From contig NC_054571.1 of assembly GCF_017654505.1 (NCBI RefSeq), positions 5,117,366 to 5,181,365 on the forward strand: a stretch of DNA of 64,000 bases. The letters are read 5' to 3'. This DNA is from Polyodon spathula (lineage: Eukaryota > Chordata > Actinopteri > Acipenseriformes > Polyodontidae). The notes beneath the pieces are model-generated. The model worked only from the letters and a program-made list of their open reading frames with translations. It did not search any database and was not told the DNA's origin. Positions 22,389 to 32,936 of this stretch are shown here, piece by piece. The position numbers and the translations under genes were made by a program. Position 1 is the first letter of the stretch; each line of letters starts with the position of its first letter.

Positions 22389-22865
22389 AAAAAATGAACA
22401 TATTACCCCTGTTTTGGCCTCTTTACACTGGCTCCCTGTGCAGTATAGAATTGATTTTAAGATGTTGCTGTTAATTTACAAGGCCCTGAATGGATTAGCA
22501 CCTAGTTATTTGCAGGAGTTACCGACCCTGTATCTTCCAAACCGCACTCTGAGATCACAGGATGCAGGGCTGCTGGTTATTCAAATCAAGTTGCAGTTTT
22601 CAAGTCAAGACTAAAATCGTACGTTTATACAATGGCTTTCTTATTTTAGTGGGTTTTAATGTAACTTTAAAATTGCTGCTTTTGTATTATGTGTATACTG
22701 TTATTTAAATCTGTTATTTAAATGGTCTGATTGTGGCAGTTGTATGTGTGACATGCTATACAAATGTATTGTGGTTTGTTCTTTTTATCTGCTATGTACT
22801 GTACAGTGCTTTGCGATACTTTTGTATAAAAAGTGCAATATAATTGCAATAAATAAATAAATACA
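22075..22865 (+). mobile_element. L2-type LINE 3' end
   Basis: Plus-strand frames give LGVIFDPDLSFETHIREITK, SRIDYCNVLFSGVP and, after a poly(C) insertion, ASLHWLPVQYRIDFKMLLL and YKALNGLAPSYLQEL. This is the C-terminal region of L2/Maui-like LINE proteins. The C run at 22356-22386 and several frame changes show it is dead. It ends in TAATTGCAATAAATAAATAA, a typical L2-like tail. The 5' part is absent. Confidence 0.8.
22356..22386. repeat. poly(C) tract
   Basis: About 31 consecutive C interrupting the L2 LINE frame. Confidence 0.95.
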
Positions 22866-23401
22866 CATATGAATTATTGTATATATTAATGTATGTACAA
22901 TTGAGCATATAATAAGAGCAATGCATCATGGAAGCAAGGCTGTCTTTAGTGTGTGTGAGAGGGACTTTTGACTGATAAACACTTGCAGCATTATATCATG
23001 ATAAACAAAGTACAGTTAAGCACAGTGGAAGTATGTAAGTACCTGCCATTTGTGGGAAGAAAAATAATAACAGATAATTAAAACACACTTAAATTAAGAC
23101 AAAACCAGAAACTTTTATTGTGTATACATCCGCAGTATAATATAGTCCCAAATTTAATTGAATTTAATTAATTGTTCGATTATTAAAAATAAATTGCACA
23201 TGTTAGTTTATTGTGAATTTCTGCATCGAAAGTGCCATCTTATTACAAACCAGATGGCTGAGCACAAACTGGATGATGGGCAGAGTTTCAAATTACACTC
23301 AGGAAGTAAGGGGGCCACCCAGTTCCAGTCGCTCCTGCAATGATGTCACCTCAAATCACGTACTCTCGCTCTGCTATTATGCTGTCCCTGATTCTCTCAA
23401 T
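22866..23401. other. intergenic, no gene seen
   Basis: No recognisable feature between the L2 tail and the first 52-bp minisatellite unit. Confidence 0.5.
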
Positions 23402-23460
23402 CTCTCACTTCCAATGCGAGTATCCAGCAGCCTCCACGGTTTACACTGCTCAATCTCTCA
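23402..23460 (+). repeat. 52-bp minisatellite, left unit
   Basis: One complete unit (CTCTCACTTCCA...TTTACACTGCTCAAT) plus the first six bases CTCTCA of the next. The remaining units lie at 27629-27888, on the other side of the inserted full-length CR1. Confidence 0.9.
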
Positions 23461-23531
23461 TAAGAACATAAGAACATAAGAAAGTTTACAAATGAGAGGA
23501 GGCCATTCGGCCCATCTTGCTCGTTTGGTTG

Positions 23532-26385
23532 TTAGTAGCTTATTGATCCCAAAATCTCATCAAGCAGCTTCTTGAAGGATCCCAGGGTGTCAGCTTCAAC
23601 AACATTACTGGGGAGTTGATTCCAGACCCACACAATTCTCTGTGTAAAAAAGTGTCTCCTATTTTCTGTTCTGAATGCCCCTTTTTCTAAACTCCATTTG
23701 TGACCCCTGGTCCTTGTTTCTTTTTTCAGGCTGAAAAAGTCCCTTGGGTCGACACTGTCAATACCTTTTAGAATTTTGAATGCTTGAATTAGGTCGCCAC
23801 GTAGTCTTCTTTGTTCAAGACTGAACAGATTCAATTCTTTTAGCCTGTCTGCATATGACATGCCTTTTAAGCCCGGAATAATTCTGGTCGCTCTTCTTTG
23901 CACTCTTTCTACAGCAGCAATATCTTTTTTATAGCGAGGTGACCAGAACTGCACACAATATTCAAGATGAGGTCTTACAAGTGCATTGTACAGTTTTAAC
24001 ATTACTTCCCTTGATTTAAATTCAACACTTTTCACAATGTATCCGAGCATCTTGTTAGCCTTTTTTATAGCTTCCCCACATTGCCTAGATGAAGACATTT
24101 CTGAGTCAACAAAAACTCCTAGGTCTTTTTCATAGATTCCTTCTCCAATTTCAATATCTCCCATATGATATTTATAATGTACATTTTTATTTCCTGCGTG
24201 CAGTACCTTACACTTTTCTCTATTAAATGTCATTTGCCATGTGTCTGCCCAGTTCTGAATCTTGTCTAGATCATTTTGAATGACCTTTGCTGCTGCAACA
24301 GTGTTTGCCACTCCTCCTACTTTTGTGTCGTCTGCAAATTTAACAAGTTTGCTTACTATACCAGAATCTAAATCATTAATGTAGATTAGGAATAGCAGAG
24401 GACCTAATACTGATCCCTGTGGTACACCGCTGGTTACCACACTCCATTCTGAGGTTTTTCCTCTAATCAGTACTTTCTGTTTTCTACATGTTAACCACTC
24501 CCTAATCCATGTACATGTGTTTCCTTGAATCCCAACTGCGTTCAGTTTGAGAATTAATCTTTTGTGCGGGACTTTGTCAAAAGCTTTCTGGAAATCTAAA
24601 TAAACCATGTCATATGCTTTGCAATTATCCATTATCGATGTTGCATCCTCAAAAAAATCAAGCAAGTTAGTTAGGCACGATCTCCCTTTCCTAAAACCAT
24701 GTTGACTGTCTCCCAGTACCCTGTTACCATATAGGTAATTTTCCATTTTGGATCTTATTATAGTTTCCATAAGTTTGCATATAATAGAAGTCAGGCTTAC
24801 TGGTCTGTAGTTACCTGGTTCAGTTTTGTTTCCCTTTTTGTGGATCGGTATTACGTTTGCAATTTTCCAGTCTGTCGGTACCACCCCTGTGTCAAGAGAC
24901 TGCTGCATGATCTTGGTTAGCGGTTTGTAAATTACTTCTTTCATTTCTTTGAGTACTACTGGGAGGATCTCATCCGGCCCAGGGGATTTGTTTATTTTAA
25001 GAGCTCCTAGTCCCTTTAACACTTCTGCCTCAGTTATGCTAAAGTTATTTAAAACTGGATAGGAACTGGATGACATGTGGGGCATGTTGTCAGTATCTTC
25101 CTTTGTAAAAACTTGTGAAAAGTAATCATTTAACATATTTGCTATTTTTTTTTTCTTCCTCTACGATTTTGCCATTTGTATCTCTTAAACATTTAATCTC
25201 CTCTTTGAATGTTCTCTTGCTGTTGTAATATTGGAAAAACATTTTGGAATTGGTTTTAGCTCCCTTAGCAATGTTCATTTCTATTTCTCTCTTGGCCTTT
25301 CTAACTTCCTTTTTGACTTGCGTTTGCAGTTCCGTGTACTCTTTCTGCGTACTTTCTTTTTGGTCCTTTTTTAATGCTCTGTAAAGTGCCTTTTTTCGCT
25401 GAATATTTTTTTTAATTGATCTATTAAACCATTTTGGCAATTTAGTTTTACATTTAGATTTGTCTACTTTAGGGATGTAATTGTTTTGCGCCTCTAGTAC
25501 TACATTTTTGAAGAACAACCATCCTTCTTCTGTGGGTGTTTTCTCTATTTTACTCCAATCTACTTCTGTTAGTCTCTGTTTCATGCCTTCATAGTTTGCT
25601 TTTCTAAAATTGTAAACCTTAGCTTTAGTCTTTACTTTTGGGGATTTAAAAAACACTTCAAATGAGACCATGTTGTGGTCTGAGTTTGCCAGTGGTTCTC
25701 TGACCTCTGTTTTAGTTATTCTATCTTCGTTATTTGAAAAGACTAAATCAAGGCATGCCTCCCCTCTAGTGGGTGCCTTCACAAATTGTGTTAGGAAGCA
25801 GTCATTTGTCATTTCCACCATTTCTATTTCATCCTTCGCGCTACCCACCGGGTTTTCCCATTTTATTTGGGGGAAGTTGAAATCCCCCATTAGTATGGCT
25901 TCTCCTTTGCTACACACATTTCTAATGTCATTGTATAACAGATTATTTTGCTCACCGTCTGAATCTGGCGGTCTATAGCATGCTCCTATTATTATGCCTT
26001 TTGAATTTTTGTCTGTTATTCTGACCCATATTGATTCGGTTTTATTTTCTTTGTCCAGGTTTAACACCTGGGCTTCAAGACTGTTTCTTATGTATAGCGC
26101 TACCCCTCCTCCTCTTCTGTCCTGCCTGTCTTTCCTATACAGTGTATACCCACAAATATTATATTCGTCCCCATCACTCTCAGATAACCACGTTTCTGTA
26201 ACACCTATCACATCATAGTTACCTGTTAGTGCAGTAGCTTCAAGTTCTAGAATTTTGTTTCTGATACTTCTAGCATTTAGATAAATACATTTAATGGTTG
26301 TCTTACCTGAGTTGTTGTTCTTGTTTTGATGCGGTCTCCCTTCTGTTTTTTTGTTGATTTCTCCCCCCTTCCTTTCTAGTTTAAA
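23532..26385 (-). CDS. CR1 ORF2, endonuclease-reverse transcriptase
   Basis: ORF2 nicks the target and reverse-transcribes the element RNA. The first 58 codons in this frame (26385-26212) contain no start codon, but at 26283-26266 already encode YLNARS, the endonuclease opening. TETWL, GACYRPPDSD, LMGDFNFPQ and SDHNMV follow. The RT has NYRPVSLTS, QHGFRKG, YLDFQKAFDKVPH, SGVPQGSVLGP and FADD at 24338-24327, then thumb and C-terminal domain. The first in-frame ATG falls inside LMGDF, deep in the endonuclease. The frame is -1 relative to ORF1. An extra base at about 25150 breaks it in two: endonuclease plus linker (26385-25126) and RT (25136-23532). Corrected length would be about 950 residues, normal for CR1. 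Confidence 0.9.
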
Positions 26386-27323
26386 TGCTTCCGAACCTGC
26401 TCGAGGATCTTTTCTCCGAGTAGACTAGTTCCCTTGTTATTTAAATGCAGTCCATCCCGTCTATACAGATAGTCCTCGTTGTAGAATGTGGTCCAATGAT
26501 CAAGATAGGTGAAGCCTTCCCGTGTGCACCACGTCTTCAGCCATGCGTTTTGATTAATTATTTCCAGCTGTCCATATGGTCCTTTGCAAGGTGCGGGTAG
26601 TATACCAGAAAATACCACAGTTTTGGTTTTCTCTTTTAATTTCCTTCCTAGCTCTCTGAATTTATTTTGCAGGGATTTTGGTCTGTCTCTTCCAATGTTG
26701 TTTGTACCGATGTGGACGACTACTACCGGGTCGTCTCCTGTTCGTTCTAGGAGCCTGTCCACGTTCTCAGTGATGTGCTTGACCGAGGCTCCCGGAAGGC
26801 AGCACACTGTTGTAGTAAGGGGGTCCAAACTGCGAACTGAACTTGCTGTGTTTCTCAATATGGAGTCCCCAACAATCATGACCTCCCTTCTTTTTGCTGT
26901 CTGGTCACCACTGTCAATGGGGTCCTGGATGTTGTTCCTTTCATTCTCTTGTTGTTGGTTCTGCTCATCACAATTCTGAAGTGACTCAAATCTGTTGGTT
27001 GTTTTGATTTCTGGTGGTTGTGTTTGACGAAGTTTCTTTTTTTCCCTGCTTCTGCCTACCTGAACCCAGCTGTTCTGACCTTCTATCTCCCTGGTGGCTT
27101 TCAGTCTGTTAGGGGTGATGCAGACTTCCATGAATTGTGGGTGTGCCAGTTCCTCAAGATCCTGTTGCTGTCTCACTTCTTCCAGCTCCATTTCTAGCAT
27201 ACTTACTAGTTTATGCAAATCCTGGATCACGCGGCACTTTACGCACACTTGGTTTAGCTCCGCTGGGTTTTCTCGGATTTCCCACATCAAGCAGGTGTCA
27301 CAGATTACAGGCTTGAAGACCAT
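26376..27323 (-). CDS. CR1 ORF1, zinc-binding and esterase protein
   Basis: From ATG at 27323 the frame encodes 315 residues. The N-terminus has a paired-cysteine zinc-binding pattern (CDTC near residue 8, CVKC near 28) followed by a Leu/Glu-rich coiled coil (SMLEMELEEVRQQ). The C-terminal half is an SGNH-type hydrolase: VGDSILRN with the nucleophile Ser, a GASV block, HIGTNN, and DGLHLN carrying the catalytic Asp and His. This arrangement is known for ORF1 of CR1-like LINEs, where the protein is thought to bind RNA and lipid or membrane. The last codons are CAT TTA AAC TAG, so T TTA AAC precedes the stop. Upstream non-ATG codons are in frame, but the ATG follows an A-rich leader and gives a sensible N-terminus. 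Confidence 0.88.
   Translation of the reverse strand: MVFKPVICDTCLMWEIRENPAELNQVCVKCRVIQDLHKLVSMLEMELEEVRQQQDLEELAHPQFMEVCITPNRLKATREIEGQNSWVQVGRSREKKKLRQTQPPEIKTTNRFESLQNCDEQNQQQENERNNIQDPIDSGDQTAKRREVMIVGDSILRNTASSVRSLDPLTTTVCCLPGASVKHITENVDRLLERTGDDPVVVVHIGTNNIGRDRPKSLQNKFRELGRKLKEKTKTVVFSGILPAPCKGPYGQLEIINQNAWLKTWCTREGFTYLDHWTTFYNEDYLYRRDGLHLNNKGTSLLGEKILEQVRKHLN
26379..26385 (-). promoter_or_regulatory. candidate -1 frameshift heptamer T_TTA_AAC
   Basis: On the minus strand the ORF1 codons are CAT TTA AAC TAG. The heptamer TTTAAAC is in the X_XXY_YYZ phase relative to ORF1. Slipping back one base gives TTT AAA CTA GAA, exactly the ORF2 frame. The downstream sequence is purine-rich (AGGAAGGGGGGAG); I do not see an obvious stem or pseudoknot. 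Confidence 0.65.
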
Positions 27324-27628
27324 GTTGAGGTTTTTTTTTTTTAAGTTTAGTTTCTTCTGCAACTGTCAATCTGCTTTCCAACTGCTTCGAAACTGCTCTG
27401 TACTTTTCCACGCCTGTACTTCTCCCACTCGCTGTCGCTTCCACTCGCTGTCGCTGGGAAGACTGCCTCGTTTAACTGCGTTGTTCTGCTGTGCTGTCGG
27501 CTCCTCCCCTCGCCCGTGTCTCAAAACGACGCTGAATTTGAATCAGCTGCTCCGAGTTTCAGCTTGTTTGTTATCAGAAAAACACACGCGGCTGTTTGAC
27601 TTTGAGCTGCTGCTGTTTGACTTTGAGC

Positions 27629-27888
27629 TCTCACTTCCACTGTGGGAGTCCAGCAGCCTCCATGGTTTACACTGCTCAATCTCTCACTTCCACTGCGGGC
27701 GTCCAGCAGCCTCCACGGTTTACACTGCTCAATCTCTCACTTCCACTGTGGGAGTCCAGCAGCCTCCACGGTTTACACTGCTCAATCTCTCACTTCCACT
27801 GCGGGAGTCCAGCAGCCTCCACGGTTTACACTGCTCAATCTCTAACTTCCATTGTGGGCGTCCAGTGGCCCCTCATGGTTTACACTGC
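27629..27888 (+). repeat. 52-bp minisatellite, five units
   Basis: Units start at 27629, 27681, 27733, 27785 and 27837, each CTCTCACTTCCACTGTGGGA then GTCCAGCAGCCTCCACGG and TTTACACTGCTCAAT with few substitutions. The last is degenerate. Confidence 0.95.
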
Positions 27889-28960
27889 ACCTACTCTATC
27901 CCAACTTCTCTTATGTCTACAGTGACAATGTTGACAGCAGTAAGGCTGGCTCTTCCGGCAAAGGCAGTTCTTGCAGCGGTGCACTCCGGAAGTGGCCATG
28001 GCACAGACAGCAGTCAGGCTGCCCTCAGCACGGGACACTCTGGCAGAGGTGCTGGGCACTCCAATGCTGCCCACAGCATGGGACACTCTGGCAGAGGCGG
28101 CGGCGCTGGGCACTCCGGCAGTGACACTACTGTGGGTGGAGGTGGTCACTTTACCTCTCCCCCCTTCTCTGTAGCCGGCAGCTCCCTTCTCTTGCCCTAG
28201 AATTTCTGCCAGTGCAACTACTGCTGCTGGACACCACGAAGCCCCGGGTGATGGTGAAATGGCCTCCCCCGGTGATGGTGCACTGGTCTCCCTGGGCAAT
28301 GGGAAACTGGCCTCCCTCGACAATGGCGAACCAGCCTCCCTGGGCGATGGCAAACTGGCAGACTTAGGCTTTAGTACTGGCTCGACAGCCTGAGGCGGTG
28401 CAGGCTTTGCAGCCCTTTGTGTTGCAGGATAGGGCAGGAGTTGACCCCTGGGAGATAACTTCAGCTCCTCTGGTGGTGGAGGTGGGAGCAGCAGGTAGTC
28501 TCCCCCTGCCAGCGGAGAAAGGAACAGCAGGTAGTCTCCCTCTATCACTGGTGACCGGTGTGGCTCGGCCTTGATCTCTGGGGACTGGTGCGGCTCTCCC
28601 TTGGTCGCTGGAGTGGACATGCCTGTGGAGGTGGAATAGGCATGGCCCCTTCCAATGGGACTGGAGATGATGGGGCCCCTCCCATACCTGCAGCCAGGTA
28701 GGTGAGTACCACAGCTGCGATGTCTGAGAGGGACAGCGAGCGGTGTTGTTTTACAAGGCTTCCAATCACTCCCCATCTCTAACACCCAGCAGATGGATTG
28801 CCACTGGGAGTTGCGCCTGGAAGTTTCCCTCAGGGTCCATCAGCCAGTCCCATATTTTCCCCGACCTCTCTTCCTCTCCTGTTGTGAGGTTAACAGGGGT
28901 GCGGGGCAGATGGCTCAAACTCCTGGCTCCTGATCATGTCAATTACTTCAATGAGGGAAG
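27889..28960 (-). mobile_element. gag-like Pro/Ser-rich LTR-element internal relic
   Basis: The minus strand is open for about 300 codons (28785-27880) with a low-complexity Pro/Ser/Glu-rich protein containing short repeats such as SPREAGSPLSREASFPLPRE. A segment GQEKGAAGYREGGRGKVTT resembles KKGAIGYREGRGGEETT at 45460-45510 (+). Weaker similarity in style exists to 48890-49500 and 57690-58300. No LTR, protease or RT is attached. I read it as a piece of the same non-autonomous LTR family, but the open frame may partly reflect base composition. Confidence 0.45.
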
Positions 28961-29145
28961 TTCTGAACCCCAAGACTGGTGCAGTAGGGCTTGTGTGAGT
29001 TTCTAACCCTGCACTAGCCAAAATGTTTGTACACTTGACTTAAGTTTTACTTTAGTATTAAAAAAAAAAAACATTGTAAAGGTGGAGATGTTTATATGAA
29101 GCCTGCAGTGTAAGGTAGTTGCTTTTATTCAGCTGCAAGGTTTTT

Positions 29146-29148
<3 letters not shown>

Positions 29149-29221
<73 letters not shown>
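29149..29221. repeat. (TG)n microsatellite
   Basis: TG dinucleotide run of about 72 bases, 65 bases upstream of the receptor start codon. Confidence 0.97.
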
Positions 29222-29224
<3 letters not shown>

Positions 29225-29285
29225 GAATGGAGTGTTAAGTTGAGTTGTTCTCTTCTCCCACTCCACACAGTGTTGGGTATGTGCC

Positions 29286-29340
29286 ATGGAGAGAAGGTGC
29301 ATTCCATTCTTTCTGGCAGTCTGCATTCTAATTCCAAGAG
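29286..29340 (+). CDS. il27ra: il27ra-like exon with start codon
   Basis: Encodes MERRCIPFFLAVCILIPR, a signal peptide. Donor AGAG|GTAAGA. Ends after the first base of a Gly codon. Confidence 0.78.
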
Positions 29341-31454
29341 GTAAGAAGTTTAAATGCAATTGCTGTTTGTTTGAGATACCATATTACACATCCCTGTAAA
29401 AGTTTACCACAGTATATTTGCATGGCAATTTTGCACTTTTCCCACGCTTTTCACATGCTTGAACTATGCATTTACTCTGGTTTGCCATGTTTGGTAATAT
29501 GCTTTACCATATTGGTTTGTGCTTTGCAATGCTTTCACTGTGCATTATTACACTTTTCTATGCTTTTACTTTGGGACACTGGAAGGGTATCCTCACAATC
29601 TTACAATGTTTCTCTACCCTCCTGTTTTGCCCCCAGGGTCTGTCGCAAGCCTACGCTGTGAGTGGGAACCTCACTTTGAGCTGGGCCACGATATCAAGGG
29701 CTCCTGCGTGCTGTTCTCTCCCACTCTGCCCCTTAGCTGTGCTACAGGGTTTCTACGGGTAACAGAGGGGCTCAATGTGACCACTCAGTACAGCTCTCTC
29801 CAAAGGAACTCAACCAGTGGCAGCCTTTCCTTCACTGTGCCCGCCCCTAGGGAAGCAGAGCTCCACCTTCACTGTGAGATCATCTGCCCTGTGCTGGAGT
29901 CCCGCCTCTCCTGCCAGCAAACCATCACAGGGGGTTGTGAGTATGGATTATTATGGGTTGTAGCTAGCGTGTATTATATTACTATGTGCAATAATATGCA
30001 CAGGCATGTGTTTTTATTCTTGCTTTTGAATACTAAAGTGTTTTAAATGGATTGATTACTGTCGATTATTTTACCTGCCTGATATTTCATTATGGAATAT
30101 TGGTTCCTAGCCTAATTTATTGGGACCACCCTGACAATCCTGTTAAAAGACTCATCTCTGTGTAGTAATTTGCTTTCTTAATAAATCGTTACAAACGTAA
30201 CAGCTTGTTATTACAGTACAATACAAAAAATGAAATCAAACACCCCTCATAAAAGTTTCCCATAGTAAAAGCACAGCAAAGTGTAATAAAGCACAGCGAA
30301 AGCATGGCAAAGCATAGACAAGCATTGTAAACCACAGAGAGGTATGGTAAAGCATAGACAAGCATTGTAAACCACAGAGAGGTATGGTAAAGCATAGGCA
30401 AGCATTGTAAACCACAGAGAGGTATGGTAAAGCATAGGCAAGCATTGTAAACCACAGAGAGGTATGGTAAAGCATAGGCAAGCATTGTAAACCACAGAGA
30501 GGTATGGTAAAGCATAGGCAAGCATTGTAAACCACAGAGAGGTATGGTAAAGCATAGGCAAGCATTGTAAACCACAGAGAGGTATGGTAAAGCATAGGCA
30601 AGCATTGTAAACCACAGATAGGTATGGTAAAGCATATTAAAAAACATGGCAAACCAGGAAAACTATGGTAAATGTAAAGTACAATCACAGGAGAAGCATG
30701 GGCGAAAACTGCTGAATTACAGGGCAAACTTTTAAAACTGATCTACTCAGTAAAAAGGCTGTAAAAATGCAAAGTCCAAACACACAGTGCATGCTAATGT
30801 ATATGGACCATGACAGTGCATATTTCCAATGTGTGTGTTTATTCAGATCCGCCAGCCCCCCCCTCCCAGCCTCAGTGTTACATCATGAAAGAAAAGAATG
30901 GGGCGCCGCCAAAAATGAACTGCTCCTGGCATCTGAGACCAGACTCACTGCTCAGGACTGAATTCACCTTTCACCTGCGCATGATGGGCGGGTATGTACA
31001 GGACAGGACAGGTGCATCACACGGTTTATTAATTATCTATTGATTATTGATAACACAGAAACAATCATTGCAAATATACTCCTTTACTCCTAACTAGTTT
31101 CTGTTGCCCTTATATGTATAAAGCAAATGGGTTATAATACCTCTGTGCATTACCCCCCCCCCCCTTGTTATGCAGTTGCAAACTAATTTTTGAATTTGGG
31201 TGCCATAGCTCAGCTCCCTTCTTAAATGATCGGCTTTCGCCTACCCTAAGGAATACATTGTCGTGCCATTTAGTTAAGGGTATTCTGTTCCTTTTACATA
31301 GTGCCCTCACAGGTCGGGAAGGAGATCTTAACACCAAGAATCGTTCGTATGAGTGTGTGTGTGTGTCAGTAGGTGTGCGTGAGTAATCAGTGTGTTTTAA
31401 TCTGAAGCTCCTGTATTGCTCTGGTTCTGTATCTGGTTCGGATCCAGTCTACAG

Positions 31455-31545
<91 letters not shown>

Positions 31546-32904
31546 AGTACTGAGTGGTCCACAGTGGTGCCGGTTGGTCTCAGCACTGTCATGGTCCCGC
31601 GGTCCAGCTTCGTGAGCCATGTTGACGGAAAGGTTTGGGTCAGCGCCAAGAACGCCCTGGGAGAGAGTCAGTCCAAAATGAAGAACTTCAACTCGGAGGC
31701 CATAGGTACCGTACACACACTGACACAAACTATTGATTGATTGATTATTGATCGCCATGGCTTGTATGCTTATATTAATCATTCCTATTTGGAGCCTCAC
31801 ATACCTTCCCAGCAGAGTTGCTGACTCAAGTCAGTGACTCGGACTTAAGTCCGACTCGAGTCACTTTTTTTGCGACTTGAACGAATTGACTTGAGACTTG
31901 AACAAACTGACTTGAGACTTGAATGAATTGCAGGGTTTGCACACTAGTCTGTAAGTCTGGAAAAAGTATGGAAAAATGCCAAAGTGATTTCCAGGGCTTG
32001 TAAATGCCTGAAAAACCATGTCTCCATTATGAAAGTCTTGAAAAAGTCTAGAATTTTACTAGTATCACAGGAGAATGAAAACAATTCTGTGATTATATTT
32101 TATAATTAATAATAATCTGGTCAGCAGCTCTAGTGGGAATTGTCTAGGCAATTTACTAGTAGCAACTATAGTATATTGCTTGCAACCAAGTCCCACAAAG
32201 ATTGCCCCGTGTAACACCCCTGACAACATCCTGACAACTAGCAATGCTATCCAGTCAGTGCACTGGTAGGTGTCACATGACTTGTCTGCTGCAGTGAAAC
32301 GAAGGGTAAATTGGACAGTACGACACCCAACACATATAAACTTATATTGAAAGTTACAAACAAAGTTACAGACTGGAATTACCAGCTACTAAACTCTGCT
32401 CACCAAGATTCACATTTTGTTATCTTGTTGTTACCTTTATTAAATTGTTAACGTTATTTCCCAACCCTGGAAAAAAAAATCGAATACAAAACAATAGTTA
32501 TTATCCTCACGCAAAATGTAGCCCCTATAGTGTGTATAAACATAGCATGTTAACATCGCTTTTTTCATTTCTTTAATGTGATTAATAAAATGTACCTGTA
32601 ATTTGATTTTAAATGTATGATGCTTGCTTGTAACTTACAGTACCGAGTGCAGCAACACCGTCAGCCCAGTGTAGATATACTATTTACAATCTCGCTTATG
32701 GCCTTCAGTATATGATTAAATACTGTTTTTAAAAAATAAAAATAAAAACTTAAATTAGCATTTGCAATTGAAACAAAACTGAAACTTTGTTGGGAGGATT
32801 GTACTGTGTTCTTCAATGAATAGGATATAGCCAGAATACTGGATGCAGAATGTCACAAACAGGTACTGTACTTGGAATTGTACTTTTATGAACAATCTCA
32901 TTGC

Positions 32905-32936
<32 letters not shown>

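Larger units (their letters stand above)
23461..27628 (-). mobile_element. full-length CR1 LINE
   Basis: A complete CR1 on the minus strand: a GC-rich 5' leader of about 300 bases (27628-27324), ORF1 (27323-26376), ORF2 (from 26385 to 23532) and a 3' tail of TTATGTTC repeats at 23461. It sits inside a 52-bp minisatellite; CTCTCA occurs at both borders, giving a 6-bp target duplication. Only one coding lesion is obvious, an extra base in a homopolymer (10 T at 25145-25154 against 9 in copies A and G). It is the only copy in the window with the ORF1-ORF2 junction. Confidence 0.95.

Noticed and set aside
27094..28200. 368-codon plus-strand open frame
   Set aside because: It runs antisense through CR1 ORF1 and then through the 52-bp minisatellite; no coherent protein.
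30189..30727. Three overlapping open frames of 122-163 codons on minus
   Set aside because: They are translations of the 40-bp tandem repeat, which lacks stops in all three minus frames.
31390..31800. Open frames through the CT repeat on both strands
   Set aside because: Microsatellite translation joined to real exon 4; the splice acceptor at 31547 shows where coding begins.
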